From contig OZ023184.1 in the NCBI GenBank assembly GCA_963995505.1, positions 15,932,228 to 15,996,227 on the forward strand: 64,000 nt of DNA, written 5' to 3'. Shown here piece by piece: positions 31,385-42,534 of this stretch. The stretch is from Hypericum androsaemum (Eukaryota; Streptophyta; Magnoliopsida; Malpighiales; Hypericaceae). Below the pieces are notes generated by a model. It saw only the letters and a program-made list of their open reading frames with translations, was not told where the DNA came from and searched no databases. Each line of letters begins with the position of its first letter. Within the stretch, counting starts at the first letter, position 1. The translations under genes were made by a program, and so were the position numbers.

Positions 31385-32232
31385 CTAGATAGCCAGCTTC
31401 GAATAAATGTTTTGAAAAACCATGACCTTAGACTTAGACAAGCTAACTCGCTGCCCCGAGCAACCACAAAAGGTCTCCAGAAGGTCACATACTACCTCAG
31501 CCTGGGTAACAGAGGCCTCACACATGAGGATCAGATCATCGACAAACATCAGCTGAGAGAGGGGGGAAGCGTGACACGTCAGGCTGATAGGGACCCATCT
31601 GCAATCCTGTACCAGTTGGTCAATGACATGCGATAGTCTCTCCATGCAAAGAATAAAAATGCAAGGAAAAATAGGGTCACCCCGACGAATCCCACGGGAC
31701 GGTGAGAAGTCATCGGTCTTTCCTCCGTTCTAAGGACCCGCATCAAAGTAGTTGAGATGCACTCTATAATCCATCTAATAAATGTCACAGGGAGACCAGT
31801 CCAAAAAAGCATCTCCCAGAGGAAACCCCAGCTTAGACGACCATAGGCCTTCTCTAAGTCAAGCTTAATAACCATCCAGCCAGTCACACCCCTTTTCTTG
31901 GGCATCGATTGGACCACTTCCCGAAGGATAACTATATTGTCTGACATATAGCGCTCCAGGATAAAGCTGCAATATGTCAGACTAACCATAATATCAAGGA
32001 GAGGCTTCATTCTGTTTACCAGAATTTTAGTAATGATCTTATAAAGAACACTACATAGACTAATGGGCCAAAACTGGGAAAGTGACTCTGGCGTGGGAAC
32101 TTTAGGGAGGAGGATAATCAGGGTAGTGTTCAGGTGAGGAGTGAGCTGACCGCTATGGAAGAACTCCTGACCTGAGCACACACTGAAGACAGCTTGGTAG
32201 CCATCCTCGCCTGGCGCCTTGTACGATCTCAT
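31385..32232 (-). pseudogene. LINE ORF2: reverse transcriptase domain, broken
   Basis: On the minus strand, 32232-31579 carries KAPGEDGYQAVF, LIILLPKVPTPESLSQFWPI, SLCSVLYKIITKILVNRMK, and VIKLDLEKAYGRLSWGFL, the RT fingers and palm of L1-type elements. 31645-31385 adds LMFVDDLILMCEAS, containing the catalytic F/YxDD (FVDD), then LSKSKVMVFQN. The two parts lie in different frames, so at least one frameshift separates them near 31640. Confidence 0.88.
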
Positions 32233-32660
32233 CTAGAATAAATTATCACGGATCTCAGCACAGGAGACTGGACTACACAGGTCAGAGAGCAAACTGTCCT
32301 CCAAGGTAAGAAATCCATTCCAGTATGGGAAGGCCAAACCGAATAACTACTCAGAGTACGGACAACAAAAGTGATCAATAGCCAAGGAGCAGAGGGAGTT
32401 TTGATCCCAAAGCCACTCGTCGTCAGGAGAGAGGAGACCGCACACTCGATTCCCATGCCTTCGAATAATAGTCGAGGTATGAAAGAAATGTGTGTTACGA
32501 CCTCCATCAGTAATCCACTATTCCCTAGATTTCTGTATCCAGAGAAGGCCTCCTGATCCAGGACACCCTCCAACTCAATACGTAACTTGTCCTCCAGCCG
32601 GAGCAAGCCACCTGTAACGCCAACCATAAGGGACTTATGAACACCCTCAAGTCTGGCCAC
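32229..32660 (-). pseudogene. LINE ORF2: linker between endonuclease and RT, degenerate
   Basis: The minus-strand frame has LLRLEDKLRIELEGVLDQEAF, shortened here, which matches the usual plant L1 stretch leading to the LW-QKSR..WL-DGDRNT-FFH block. The latter is present but frameshifted (around 32490-32560). Confidence 0.7.
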
Positions 32661-32837
32661 ACACTATCCTTACGCCGAGAATATGCCCAAACACCTCCCG
32701 GTTCTACTGACGTAGAGCCGGAGTGAGGGACTCTAGTGCACTGCTAGCCAGAGAGGCACTAGGCCACTGGGTGTCGAGGAAATGTATGAAGTTAGAGTGA
32801 AGCAGCCAGGAAGCCTAGAAATGAAATGACCTCTCCT

Positions 32838-33520
32838 TCACACATCCCCCTCACTAAGCCGGAGGTCAAGGAGGATCAGAGAGTGGTATGAGGTCACCCC
32901 TGTCAGGTATCTAACTAGTACCTCTGGCAAGTTTAAACGAAACTCACCATTACACAAAACACGATCAAGGCGCTTGAAGATCCAGGTGGAGCTCTCCCGA
33001 CCACGAGCCCAAGTAAATCTTGGTCCCAGAAACCCAAAAAAAATGCATATTTTGGTCTGAGAGGTCGCTTGAGCCTCATTGTCGCTCATCAAAGAACCAG
33101 ATATCATTGAAGTCTCCTCCAAGAATCCAAGAACCATCAATGGTGGCACTAAGAGCACTGAGGTGATCCCACAAACCTTACCTTTCAGTAGGCCTAGGAT
33201 TAGCATAGACGACAGTGAGGTGGAAGGTATCCTGATGGTTGCTGACACTCGCCAGAATAAATTGGGGATCCCAAACCTTGATAGAGAGCTGAACAATGGG
33301 TTCATCCTAGAGGAGCCAAATGCCCCCACTACGCTCAAAAGCTTCTACGCAACATTTGAAAACCCCAGGCGCTGGTAAACCTTATCAGCTTTGCTCCCCG
33401 AAATTTGTGGCTCGAGGATAGCGAGGATACACGGTCTATATTGCTGAATCAAACTCCTGGCGACTTGTAGAAATTGGGGACTACCAGCACCACAGTAATT
33501 TTAAAATAATATAGATATAG
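32838..33520 (-). pseudogene. LINE ORF2: AP-type endonuclease domain remnant
   Basis: Starting near 33510 on the minus strand the frames read CGAGSPQFLQVARSL and ILAILEPQISG, the usual start of plant L1 ORF2 endonucleases, then continue in 32838-33338 with FLGPRFTWARGRESSTW and FKRLDRVLCNGEF, the end of the EN domain. A frameshift or stop lies near 33345. This enzyme nicks target DNA; the copy is inactive. Confidence 0.8.
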
Positions 33521-33759
33521 AAGACATCAAGAAAAGGGACGGGCGCACAAATTCTTGATAGGAAAAGACGGTTGGTGAAGCTGGTGGGGAAGGGGGCAGC
33601 TTGGGTTCAAGGGTTGCCTACTAGGCTCCATTACTTTTCTTGCCGGAAAGAATGTACCCTCGCCGGGCGAAAAGGAACACTAGCGTTTTGGCACAAGTTT
33701 CAAGTCAGAGCGTAGAGAGAGATTCTAGCGTAGAGCACAAATTTTGGATTCTATTTGAA

Positions 33760-34870
33760 CTTTAGATTTTTTTTCTGGTGGAAGAGGAAGGACAACAATT
33801 CCTAATATATAAGCAAAATGGCCAAATACAACCTACTCAATACAAGGCCCCCTCTTGGTCTCTTGTGAGGTTGCAACTACTGGTTTCATCAAAACCTTAA
33901 TACGAGAAAATCTAGTAAAAAAAATTCGTAATAGGGAAAGAGTACATCGGGAAGATAAATCTCCCCTTGAATTTGAACTTTAGATAGAATCCGCCATTGT
34001 TCCAATTGTACCGGCCATCTCGGATGCCAAACCTCTAATTAAAAAAAAGGTATATTACAGGTAGCAGAGGGGCTCCTCGCTGGGACAATTAACAAATATT
34101 TTCCCACCAGAAAAAAAAGTGTGCAAGTATGGAAGATTCAGCCTTTAATTATTCAAAGGGTCAATGTTGTTGAATACACTCTCGTCGTTGAACCTCTTTT
34201 CCCCTTTGAAAGCATCGCAAATTAACTGAAATTTCCTTCCTTAAAAACGTTGATTCTAGAGGATAATTATCTTTCGCGATTGGACTCAGATAAATACAAA
34301 TGTAGACAATCGTAAGCTGTCTGATAGCTTCAAACTCGTGTAAAATGAATTTTGTTATTTTTAGTCGTAATTTAAATTTGAACTAATCATTATTGGTGAT
34401 ATCCAAATACCAGATTTTTTAAATCAAAAATTAACTCGTGATCATTATTAGCCTCCTATGAGACGAAATAGATCACATGAAATTAATATTTGGAAACAAT
34501 CGAGTTCATTCCACTCTACAAATTTTGGATCCTCTTGTGTAATGTATCAAGTTCGAATTATTAATAATAGTTAATCAAAATGATAAAAATTTAAATTTAT
34601 TTAAATAATTATCGAGTTTGAATCCTAAAAATTAGATGATAAAACAATTCAAGATATCATCTCGATAAATTTACGATTGCATATTCCACGATCACAAAAC
34701 CAAACTGTTGTTTGGAATGGTTGACCGTCATAGTCTAGTAGACATCATCTCGAGGAATTGAATTAACATCCATACTACAAGTTGCCCACAACCGATAAAG
34801 TGTTGATCGTAATAATGTTCGCTAGCAATTTCTGTAACGGTAAAGCATAATAAAAGCGGTCCATGTAGCC
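33760..34870. other. Intergenic DNA, no gene recognised
   Basis: AT-rich. A word like the LINE target (TTTGAACTTTAGAT) recurs at about 33970, and a TTTCCCACCAGAAAAAAAA stretch at about 34100 resembles the tail of the tiny poly(A) insertions but has no visible target duplication. Confidence 0.35.
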
Positions 34871-34874
34871 TCTC

Positions 34875-34884
34875 CATGTATAAA
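34875..34884 (+). promoter_or_regulatory. TATA box of dirigent pseudogene B
   Basis: GTATAAATC about 50 bp upstream of the ATG at 34930, with a good spacing for a short plant leader. Confidence 0.5.
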
Positions 34885-34929
34885 TCTCTCACAAGCAAAA
34901 CTATCAATTGATAAGCTCCTTGTAACCAA

Positions 34930-35521
34930 ATGGCCAACACCCTTCAATACCTACACCTCACGTTCGCCGCCGCCACCACCACCGTCCTCCTCCTCTCCTC
35001 CTCCCCTCCTCCTCCACCACCGCGCTCTCCTCAAGCCGACACGTTTTCTGGAGACAAATCTCCACAGAAGAGATACACCTCGCGACGAAGCCGGAGAAGC
35101 TATCCCACTTCCGCTTCTACTTCCACGACGTTGCCAGCGGGAACCACCCATCGGCCATTCGCATCACCCGCCCGCTCACCAACTCCTCCACCTTCTTCGG
35201 GGTCGTCGTCTGACACTCAGCCCGGACCCGACCTCGAAGCTGGTGGGCCGGGCACAGGGAGCGTACGCGTCGGCGTCTCAGGAGGAGGCGGCTCTCTTAA
35301 TGTTGTCGAACTTCGCGTTCGTGGAAGGGAAGTACAATGGGAGCAACCTGAGCGTGTTGAGGAGGAACGCCTTGTTCTCCGGTGACAGGGAGATGCCCGT
35401 CGACGGCGGGAGCGAGCTCTTTAGGTTCGCCCGTGGATACGCTTAGGCCAAGACTTATTCTATTAACTTGAAGACCGGCGGCGCTGTTGTGGAGTACAAT
35501 GTTTATGTCTCCCATTATTAA
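34930..35521 (+). pseudogene. Dirigent protein pseudogene B (frameshifts and stops)
   Basis: The ATG at 34930 starts [10 protein letters not shown], matching the MANTHQNLLL start of copy A. The dirigent domain is spread over three frames: [35 protein letters not shown] from 35094 in one frame (ending in TGA near 35211), then [31 protein letters not shown] and FRFARGYA in another, a TAG at 35444-35446, and finally KTGGAVVEYNVYVSHY to TAA at 35519. It retains the middle part missing from A, so the full domain is present but interrupted by at least two frameshifts and two stops. Function is lost. Confidence 0.9.
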
Positions 35522-35838
35522 ATTGATGATCGTGAGCTTCCTACACTAGGGCTTGTTCTTTTTTCTTTCGTTTTCATTAAGTTTGTCCAATTGTTCCTTC
35601 GTTTTCATTAGATTAGTGGCTACATTGTAGGGCGCTCATTAATGCTTACTGGACTACTACCCCGAGATTGGTAGGTGATTTTCATTAGTTGATGGCGTGG
35701 ATGGGTAACTTTTAGTTTTTTGTCCATACAGCAGGATAATTAGTGTCCGAATAATTCATGTTGAGTTAGACATAAAATTTCAAAATTGTTAAAATTTTCA
35801 CAACAAATATTTAATAATGTTGTATTTTTCTGGACTCA

Positions 35839-35880
35839 AGAACATTAGTTAAGTCCCTAAAAAAAGAACATTAGTTAAGT
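35839..35880 (+). mobile_element. Ultra-short poly(A) insertion with 16-bp target duplication
   Basis: AGAACATTAGTTAAGT is at 35839-35854 and again at 35865-35880. The insert is only CCCTAAAAAA (10 bp). Confidence 0.65.
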
Positions 35881-36189
35881 TTTTTTGGTTTATACAAATG
35901 CTATCCATACATACATCACTGCACCGATTAATTCAAATCACTGCACCGATTAATTCAAGTTCGAGTTTGGTGCAATTTTTCAAAAGTAACAAAATTCTTC
36001 CGATAAATATTTAATACTATTGTGATTCGAATAACTCGAACTTTTCAAGTTCTTTGGTAAACTCTCGCTTTATAAACTTCTTTTTTTTTGGGTGTATACA
36101 TTAAGTCCTCTTAAAAATTCTGTATACTTAAAAAGTCAACAACAGAAAATAAGTCGTTTGACCTTGACATGTAACTCGTAGAAATGTTA

Positions 36190-37345
36190 AGTATATAACG
36201 TCTCATTAAGTCATCCCATGTTTCCAATGGCCAAAATCGATGGTATGGGAAGTTGGTCGTTAATTCAGTGATAAATTAAATTCTTACGAAATACTTAGCA
36301 TAGAATTTAACTCTAAATTAATAATTAATTTAGTAGAGACAAACCCAGTTAATAATTAATAACTGGCACTTGTAACACGTCGTTTTCTCTCTTTCGTTTA
36401 ACCCGAAATAGGCCCAAATGGTGAAACTCGCCGTGTGGAAGAAGGTATTTGCTTTAGGAGTCGTGTTTCTTGCACCCAAGGTTAACTGCCTGATCTACGT
36501 GTTTCTTGCACGTAATATCCGACTTACCGGTGAGCTATCGTCGAGTACAACGCTTATGTCTTCCATTATTGATCTTAATGTTTCTGTTCATTTCTTTCGT
36601 CCCTTCGTCCGTTTTCTTGTTTTTCGGTTGTGTGGTCTCATTGCATTAATGTAGCCAACATTATGATATAAGTGTTCATAAATTATGCAATGTTTATGAT
36701 GCTAAAACATTTGTGAAACGAACATATGTTTTCTAACATCACATTAATAGATTAATTAAGATTTGAATTGGAAAGAGCATTTGAATGATTGACAAAAAAA
36801 AATTGATTAGTATTTATATTGTTGCGTTCCAAATTTCTTAAAGTCGAGACATCTTAATTAAGTTATAATATTATATATGTACATAATCGTGATAGTGAGA
36901 CTTGTTGGCTACAACCTCGTACAATAATTTTCTACCCTAAGTATATAATAGTATCATTAATAAAATGTTACTTATAAAAGAATTATAACAACTTTAATTT
37001 GGAGTGAGACATAATTTCATTTGTGATATATATTTTCGAAATAAATTTGGTTTGCTTCATGTTGGACGAAGACAGTTGAAGTTTACTTTTGCACTTATTA
37101 TAAAAGTGGTTAGGACTCTATTGTAGAGATTAGGAGTTTAACTCTACTCTGCTTCATTCCTTTATATTGGAAAAATAAAATTTTCACATCCTCGTTGCTG
37201 GTTGCAATTAATAATAAGTGCATAGAATTATACTATGTCTTAATATGTTGTCTTAAAGATAATAAAATATTACTAATTTCGTAATCAATTGTTATTCGCG
37301 TAATTTTACGTTATAACACGTTGCATTCCTATCAATTCCCAAAAA
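36190..37345 (+). pseudogene. Dirigent remnant C: promoter fused to the last codons by deletion
   Basis: 36190-36460 matches the promoter of copy A (21187-21490). Then ~65 bp of unrelated sequence follows, and at 36530 the sequence picks up the last ~15 codons and 3' flank of A (GAGCTATCGTCGAGTACAAC, CTTATGTCTTCCATTATTGA). So ~600 bp containing nearly all of the coding region were lost. The filler contains the word CGTGTTTCTTGCAC twice, typical of error-prone end joining. Downstream homology with A continues to about 37345. Confidence 0.85.
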
Positions 37346-37573
37346 ATTCTCGACATTAATGTAATTTTTTTTGACAACAAAATAATTATTTATTCAAAAA
37401 TAATCATCATAACAGTAAGTAATTAGATTTATTATTAGTTACGCTCAAAATCACATTTCTCCTGAGCAAACAAGAGATAATAATATATCTAAAAAGTAAT
37501 GCTAATTAGATAGAGATTATCTCAAAATTAATCCATAAAATTTTCCTGGTTTCCATTTTCTTGTCTTAAGGCA

Positions 37574-37969
37574 TTAAGCGCCTTGCATTCCAATTAATCT
37601 TGGATTATCTTCACATCGGGTCCGCCCTTTATTATGGGCAAGTGATTTTGCAAAAGTTTGAGTGTTAGTTTCCATCTCCTCCAATACCTCGATAAGCTTC
37701 TGCTTGTTCCCCTTTACACTGATGCCAACATATTGAATAACTTTCCAAGTGACTCTCGCTTCATCTGAATTGTCATAAATGTACGTTGGTGGTGTTATTC
37801 CGCATAACAATTGATTTCGGTCATGTATTCCTTCATCATCAGCTGAAATCGATGACATGGAGATTATTTTGGGTCTTGATATTTTCGGTGGTTTTCCTTC
37901 ATAAATCAGAGTCTTAATTGATTTTCTCGAAGCCATTTTAACTCTGGGGATGGGCTTCGTTCTGGTCAT
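37574..37969 (-). CDS. Unidentified 131-aa ORF
   Basis: ATG at 37969 (a second in-frame ATG at 37936 begins MASRKSIKTLIYEG), TGA-type stop at 37574. The product is Lys/Ile-rich with YVGISVKGNKQKLIEVLEEM in the middle and no membrane segment or known motif. The frame is long for such AT-rich DNA and the composition is protein-like, so it may be a real small gene or the end of an old element. I do not recognise it. Confidence 0.4.
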   Translation of the reverse strand: MTRTKPIPRVKMASRKSIKTLIYEGKPPKISRPKIISMSSISADDEGIHDRNQLLCGITPPTYIYDNSDEARVTWKVIQYVGISVKGNKQKLIEVLEEMETNTQTFAKSLAHNKGRTRCEDNPRLIGMQGA

Positions 37970-38279
37970 TAGGATACCCCCAAAAAATGCATCAGGAAAG
38001 ATTCCCCCCTTTTTGCTGTCTAAAAAACCACTTTAGGGGACTCAAGTTGCTTGTCTTCTAGGTATTCCCAATTTACAGCGAGACGTTTGCTTGACTCACC
38101 GACTCTAGGGGTACGATGTTGGATTGAGTAGGAACTACATAGTAAATGTTTCTACGGAATAGATTGATTCAGGGCCGTTAGATTTGATAATTTTAATCTT
38201 TCCCTGATCCAATGGCCCAAATTGAATAAGGGTATTATTGACCATATATCCCAAAAAGAATTAACTAAGATTTCACCCA

Positions 38280-38740
38280 CATTAATTACGCCACCCACTT
38301 TTTTTTCTCTCTTTTCTAGTCTCTTCCTCTTCCCCTCTCTTTCCTAGCCACTTCCTCTCTCTCTCTAACCCTAAACCCAACCTCTTCTCCCCTTCTCCTC
38401 TCATTCTTGTTTGCCGGAACCACCTTCAATGGGAAGAAATTCAACGCCGATCTCGCCGGCTTCCGGGTACCCCTTTTCCCCTTCGCCACTCTTCTTCTCT
38501 TTGTCTTTCTTTTCTTTTTTCGGTACGCCGTCGATAACACATTCCTTCTCTTCTCCACCTACATCGTCTTCTCCATGTAGCTCGGCTTCGCCATGATCTG
38601 GTCGGCCCCGTCCGCACCACCATTCTCGATGCCGCCATCGACGGCCTCTTCTACTACTTCTTCGGCTCCATCCGCGCCATGAACACCATGAAACATCATG
38701 TTCACCACCATGATATTTTTGTATTTGTACAATAGTATTT
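38280..38740 (+). pseudogene. Gene-like GC-rich fragment
   Basis: A C/T-rich leader with AACCCTAAACCC is followed by a frame reading GTTFNGKKFNADLAGFRVP and FPFATLLLFVFLFFF, then YAVDNTFLLFSTYIVF before a TAG near 38578. It looks like the first exon of a membrane protein gene, truncated. The family is not identified. It may be captured by an element spanning 38.1-41.5 kb. Confidence 0.35.
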
Positions 38741-38759
38741 TTTGTATTGGTATATTTGT

Positions 38760-39440
38760 ATATTGATACTGATTTTTAGATGTAATGATAGTGGTTTTCA
38801 GATGTAATGACATTGGTTTTCAGATGTAATGACATTGGCTTTCATATTTAATGATACTGATTTGCAAATGTAATGATATTGGTTTTCATATTTAATGATA
38901 TTGGGTTGATTCTTGATTTTTTTAGTGAATTTCTAGGTTTTTGTTTTTGTCTTATTTAGTGAATCTATTGATTTCTGAGTTTGGTTTCATATTATTCTAT
39001 CTAGAGTAAACAGTATTGTTTGGTTTAGTAAACAATATTGTCTTATTTAGTGGATCTATTGATTTCTAAGTTTGGTTTCATATTGTTCGATCTCGGTTGT
39101 TTTTCGTATGTTGGGATATTAGTTTTCGGATGTTAGGATATTAATTTTTGTATGTTGGGATATTGGTTTTCGTATGTAGTGAAATTAGTTTTTGTATATA
39201 GTAGTTTTCATATATTGGTTTTCGTATATTGGTTTTCGGATGTTGAGATATTGGTTTGTATATGTATTGATATTGGTTTTCGTATATAGTGATATTGGTT
39301 TGCATATGTAGCGATGGTAGTTTTCATATAGCGATACTGATTTGTATGTATAATGATATTGGTTTCGAATGTTGGAATATTAGTTTTCGTATGTAGTGAT
39401 ATTAGTTTGTATGTGTAGTGATATTGGTTTTCATATGTAG
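38760..39440. repeat. Degenerate ~20-bp minisatellite, array 1 (GATATTGGTTTTCRTATG)
   Basis: Repeated units of the type GATATTGGTTTTCATATGTA occur about 25 times with variable spacing and many changes (GATATTAGTTT, GATGTTGAGATATTGG). No coding content. Confidence 0.75.
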
Positions 39441-40160
39441 TGTAAAGGCATACCGGGTTTTGACCAAAAAATAGTTTCCTTGTGAACCGAACTAAATTTG
39501 GTCAAACCAAATAGTCAAACCAAAAATTTGACCAACTCGGGGTGGTTCACCCAAATTTTTTAAATAAAAAATACATATGCGGTCCGACCTGGTCTAATAT
39601 TCCTATTGGTTATATTCTAATATTTTTGATGAAAATGTAATTTTTTTATGTATGTATGCGATTACATGTACAATTATACCTAGATTATATATAAATATAT
39701 TTATTTTTCAAATTAAAAAATTTGGTCTGACCGGTGGTCCGTCCGGTCGGACTGGTTGACCCATAGTACGGCCCAAAATTTGGGTTGACCCCGGGTCGTA
39801 TTTTGAAAATTATTGGTTATCTTGAGTGGATAAATTTGAATTTTGAAATGAAGAGAAATGTGAAGAGTCAACCAATAGTATGGTTTTGGGTTTAGGAAAA
39901 CTAATTAATTATTCTTCTCTCTTTTGTTTTTGTTAATATTCTAATATTATTTTTGAATATAAATTTATTGTCCTTCACCCTCTTTAGTCTATATGGGTGG
40001 GGATTACCCCTTGTCACTACTCAATCCATGCCCCATGGGTCTAGATGGGGGGTTCAAATTCAGTGGAGACATGGGTAATCCTCACTGAAAGGGACATGGA
40101 CAATATTGGAAATACAATAATAAAAATAAATAAAAAAATATCAGTAAAATAATATAATTT
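39441..40160. other. AT-rich DNA with GGTTTGACC-type motifs
   Basis: Two patches (39450-39560 and 39720-39800) are rich in GACC/GGTC words that are partly complementary, like the interior of the hAT MITE at 19586. No clear TIR or TSD was found. Confidence 0.35.
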
Positions 40161-40164
40161 ATGG

Positions 40165-40505
40165 GAATACAAGTATGGGAATATTGGTTTCTATTTTATC
40201 GAATATTGGTTTTCATCTTCTATGCTATTGATTTCATTCTACTATGATATTGGTTTCATTCTACTATGTTATTGGTTTCCATCTTCTGACATTGGTTTCA
40301 TTCTACTATGATATTGGTTTCATTCCACCGTGATATTGGTTTCATTCTACTATGATATTGGTTTCCATCTTCTATGTTATTGGTTTCGTTCTACTATGAT
40401 ATTGGTTTCATTCTACTATGATATTGGTTTCCATCTTCTCGGATATTGGTTTCATTCTTCTATGATATTGGTTTCATTCCACCGTGATATTGGTTTTCAT
40501 TCCAC
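40165..40505. repeat. Minisatellite, array 2 (GATATTGGTTTCATTCTACTAT)
   Basis: About 15 units of ~18-21 bp such as ATGATATTGGTTTCATTCTACT run in tandem. The core ATATTGGTTT is the same as in array 1, 0.7 kb away, but this array is much less diverged. Confidence 0.8.
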
Positions 40506-40589
40506 GTCTCACGTGGCAATTGAAGTAAGTCAAAATAATAATAAAAATCAAAGAATAAAATTCAATTAATCAAATTAAACGCGACAAAA

Positions 40590-41310
40590 TCAAAACCAAA
40601 GAAACACAGCAGAAGCGGACCGCTTCGATTTCAAATCGAGAGTGGTGGCGGTCAACTCAGTTCGGTCGGCAGACCGCTTCGATTTCAAATCGAGGAAGCG
40701 GAAGCGGAGGGAGTACGGCGTTGTGTTGGAGGGCACCGTTCGCATCCGGCGACCCCAAGCTCGAGCAAGCTCGCCCGACCCAATCCGACGCCCCCAAGCT
40801 AGCCCAAGCTTGCCCGACCCCAATCTAACGACCCCAAGCGATGACGGTAAACGGAAGCTATGACGGAGACAGCCACGAAGATGATAAAGAACAAAACGAC
40901 GACAGACGAGAACAACGCAGTTCGGCGGTAACTGTCCCATTGGATCCATGGAGGAGGGAAGCCAAAATAGACGAATCCCTTACCCAGATCCGAGGTAAGA
41001 ACCTGACGACAGGTCGTACTCAACCTCGAAGCCGTTGGTGAGGAACCTGTCAGGTAGCCGAGGAGTTGGGTTGGAATTGGAGGAGAGAGAAGCGGAGGCT
41101 GTTGATGGAGATGGTGGAGTGGCGGCAAACGGCGGGAATGCGGTTGGCTTTGAGTGGGAGGGTGGCAGGATCGGGGGGGGGGGGGGGGGGGGTGGGGGGT
41201 GGGGCGGGGCGGAGGGAGGCGATCGGAGGAGGGGGGGGGGGGAATCGGGAGCGGCGGATCGGGAGAGAGGGGGGGGACGATGATTTTTTTTTTGAGATGA
41301 TTTTTTTTTG
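40590..41310. other. GC-rich gene-like fragment ending in a G-rich tract
   Basis: Open frames exist on both strands (40642-40863 +, 40590-40949 -, 41035-41311 +), with GC content well above the flanks. A direct repeat CGCTTCGATTTCAAATCGAG occurs at about 40620 and 40674. Products are not recognised. The look is that of a captured first exon/UTR. Confidence 0.35.
41173..41276 (+). repeat. G20 run and G-rich tract (potential quadruplex)
   Basis: Twenty consecutive G (41173-41192) followed by further G5-G12 runs to about 41276. Confidence 0.9.
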
Positions 41311-41499
41311 AGATTATATAGGAAAATGGTGGAACCCTAATGAGTATGTTTGGGTAAAAACTCAAAAATACCCTCAACAGATTCTGGCCGTCAGATCTAT
41401 AAAAAAAAATTTGATCAAATCTAAGGGTCCATATTTAGTCCATACTATGGGGATGACTTTTATGTAGTCCCCCTGAATCCAAATCCCTAGATGGGATAG

Positions 41500-42060
41500 G
41501 TATACATGCTTTTCCATTGCATTTATTACTCGGCCCCACAGTCATTCCCTTATTATCATTGTTTCCTTCGATCTCAGGGAAGAAAAGAGGAGGGAATAAC
41601 ACCTTCCATGTCTCTGTCCAAACAGACCTGTCCCATTGTATTTAATGCTCCAGGAAATGTTCCTTTGTTCCTTTCATCAACCGCCTTGTAAAGTGAGAAA
41701 ATGATGGAGAAATTTTATGGTACCAGTTACCTGAATTAGTCATTTATAAATAAATAGTTGACTACTATAAATAAATATAAAAAACTAAATCAATAAATTA
41801 TTGTGATTTAAGTTAAAAAAATTATTTCTTAAACGAAATTCTCTAATTCGAAAATAGTAGAATTTAATAACACGCAACATGAATTAATTTTTATTAATGT
41901 TCTACTTTTTTTATTACGAACTTTTATTAATTAGAAGAGAAAAAAATTACATAATGAGGATGAAAAAGGGGAGAAAAAAAAATAAAGATGAAAAAAAAGC
42001 CAAGGCTTAAGCGGGTAACCATACTGGCAAACCCGCTGCCATATTTAGTGACTCACCTAG
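41500..42060. other. Intergenic DNA, no gene recognised
   Basis: AT-rich with A-rich purine tracts at 41940-42000. No feature identified. Confidence 0.35.
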
Positions 42061-42111
42061 GCAAACCCACAAGTCAGATAGTCAAGGGTGATACAAATCA
42101 GCCGGGGCGCA

Positions 42112-42528
42112 TCAAAAGTCCACATCGTACTCTGAGCAACGTAGATCATCACCGGTGTATGTAATTCCAGCCCTCTTGCTCGCTTGAAAGCGAGTGTTCT
42201 TGGTAGGTGGTAGGTCCAAATTCGACGAATCAACCTCGTCCACCCAATCATTCTTGAACTTCTTCGTCAGAAAACCCATGAACTTCAACGATTTCGGTAG
42301 ATCATCGTTCTCGAAAAAATCAACAACCTCATTGCCCTCTTGACCCGAGATAGGCGTGGAATCCGTAGCAAGTAAAGCAGAGCCGCGGCCCAAAATAGAC
42401 TGGGACGAGCCCTGTAGAATTGGAGTTCCCTTAACAAGGAACCCGAACTTGAGATCCTTGTGCTTAGAGCCCTTAGACCTCGAAGATCGACTAGGCAAAA
42501 CTCCACCCGCAACGACATATTGTTCATA
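42112..42528 (-). pseudogene. 3' part of an unidentified minus-strand coding region, cut by the viral insertion
   Basis: On the minus strand a frame runs from the viral junction to a TGA at 42112. It encodes HKDLKFGFLVKGTPILQG, DFFENDDLPKSLKFMGFLTK and GDDLRCSEYDVDF among others. Composition is protein-like, acidic in the second half. The family is not recognised. The open frame continues a few codons into viral DNA, so the reading across 42529 is chimeric. It may be the tail of a gene or older element in which the virus integrated. Confidence 0.4.
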
Positions 42529-42534
42529 AAAAAT

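Larger units (their letters stand above)
30590..33759 (-). mobile_element. LINE (L1-type non-LTR retrotransposon) with 14-bp TSD, internally deleted
   Basis: The 14-bp word GGATTCTATTTGAA is present at 30590-30603 and 33746-33759. The element between (30604-33745, 3.14 kb) ends at the low-coordinate side in a T-run, the minus-strand poly(A) tail. In minus-strand order it carries an endonuclease domain, reverse transcriptase and RNase H, all broken by frameshifts and stops. ORF1 and the region between RT and RNase H are missing. Intact TSD and tail show this is one insertion that has decayed. Confidence 0.88.

Noticed and set aside
34095..34125. Another ultra-short poly(A) insertion (TTTCCCACCAGAAAAAAAA)
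   Set aside because: The tail fits, but no flanking target duplication can be seen.
40330..40569. Repetitive protein (FYYDIGFHL repeats)
   Set aside because: It is a translation of the minisatellite and not a gene.
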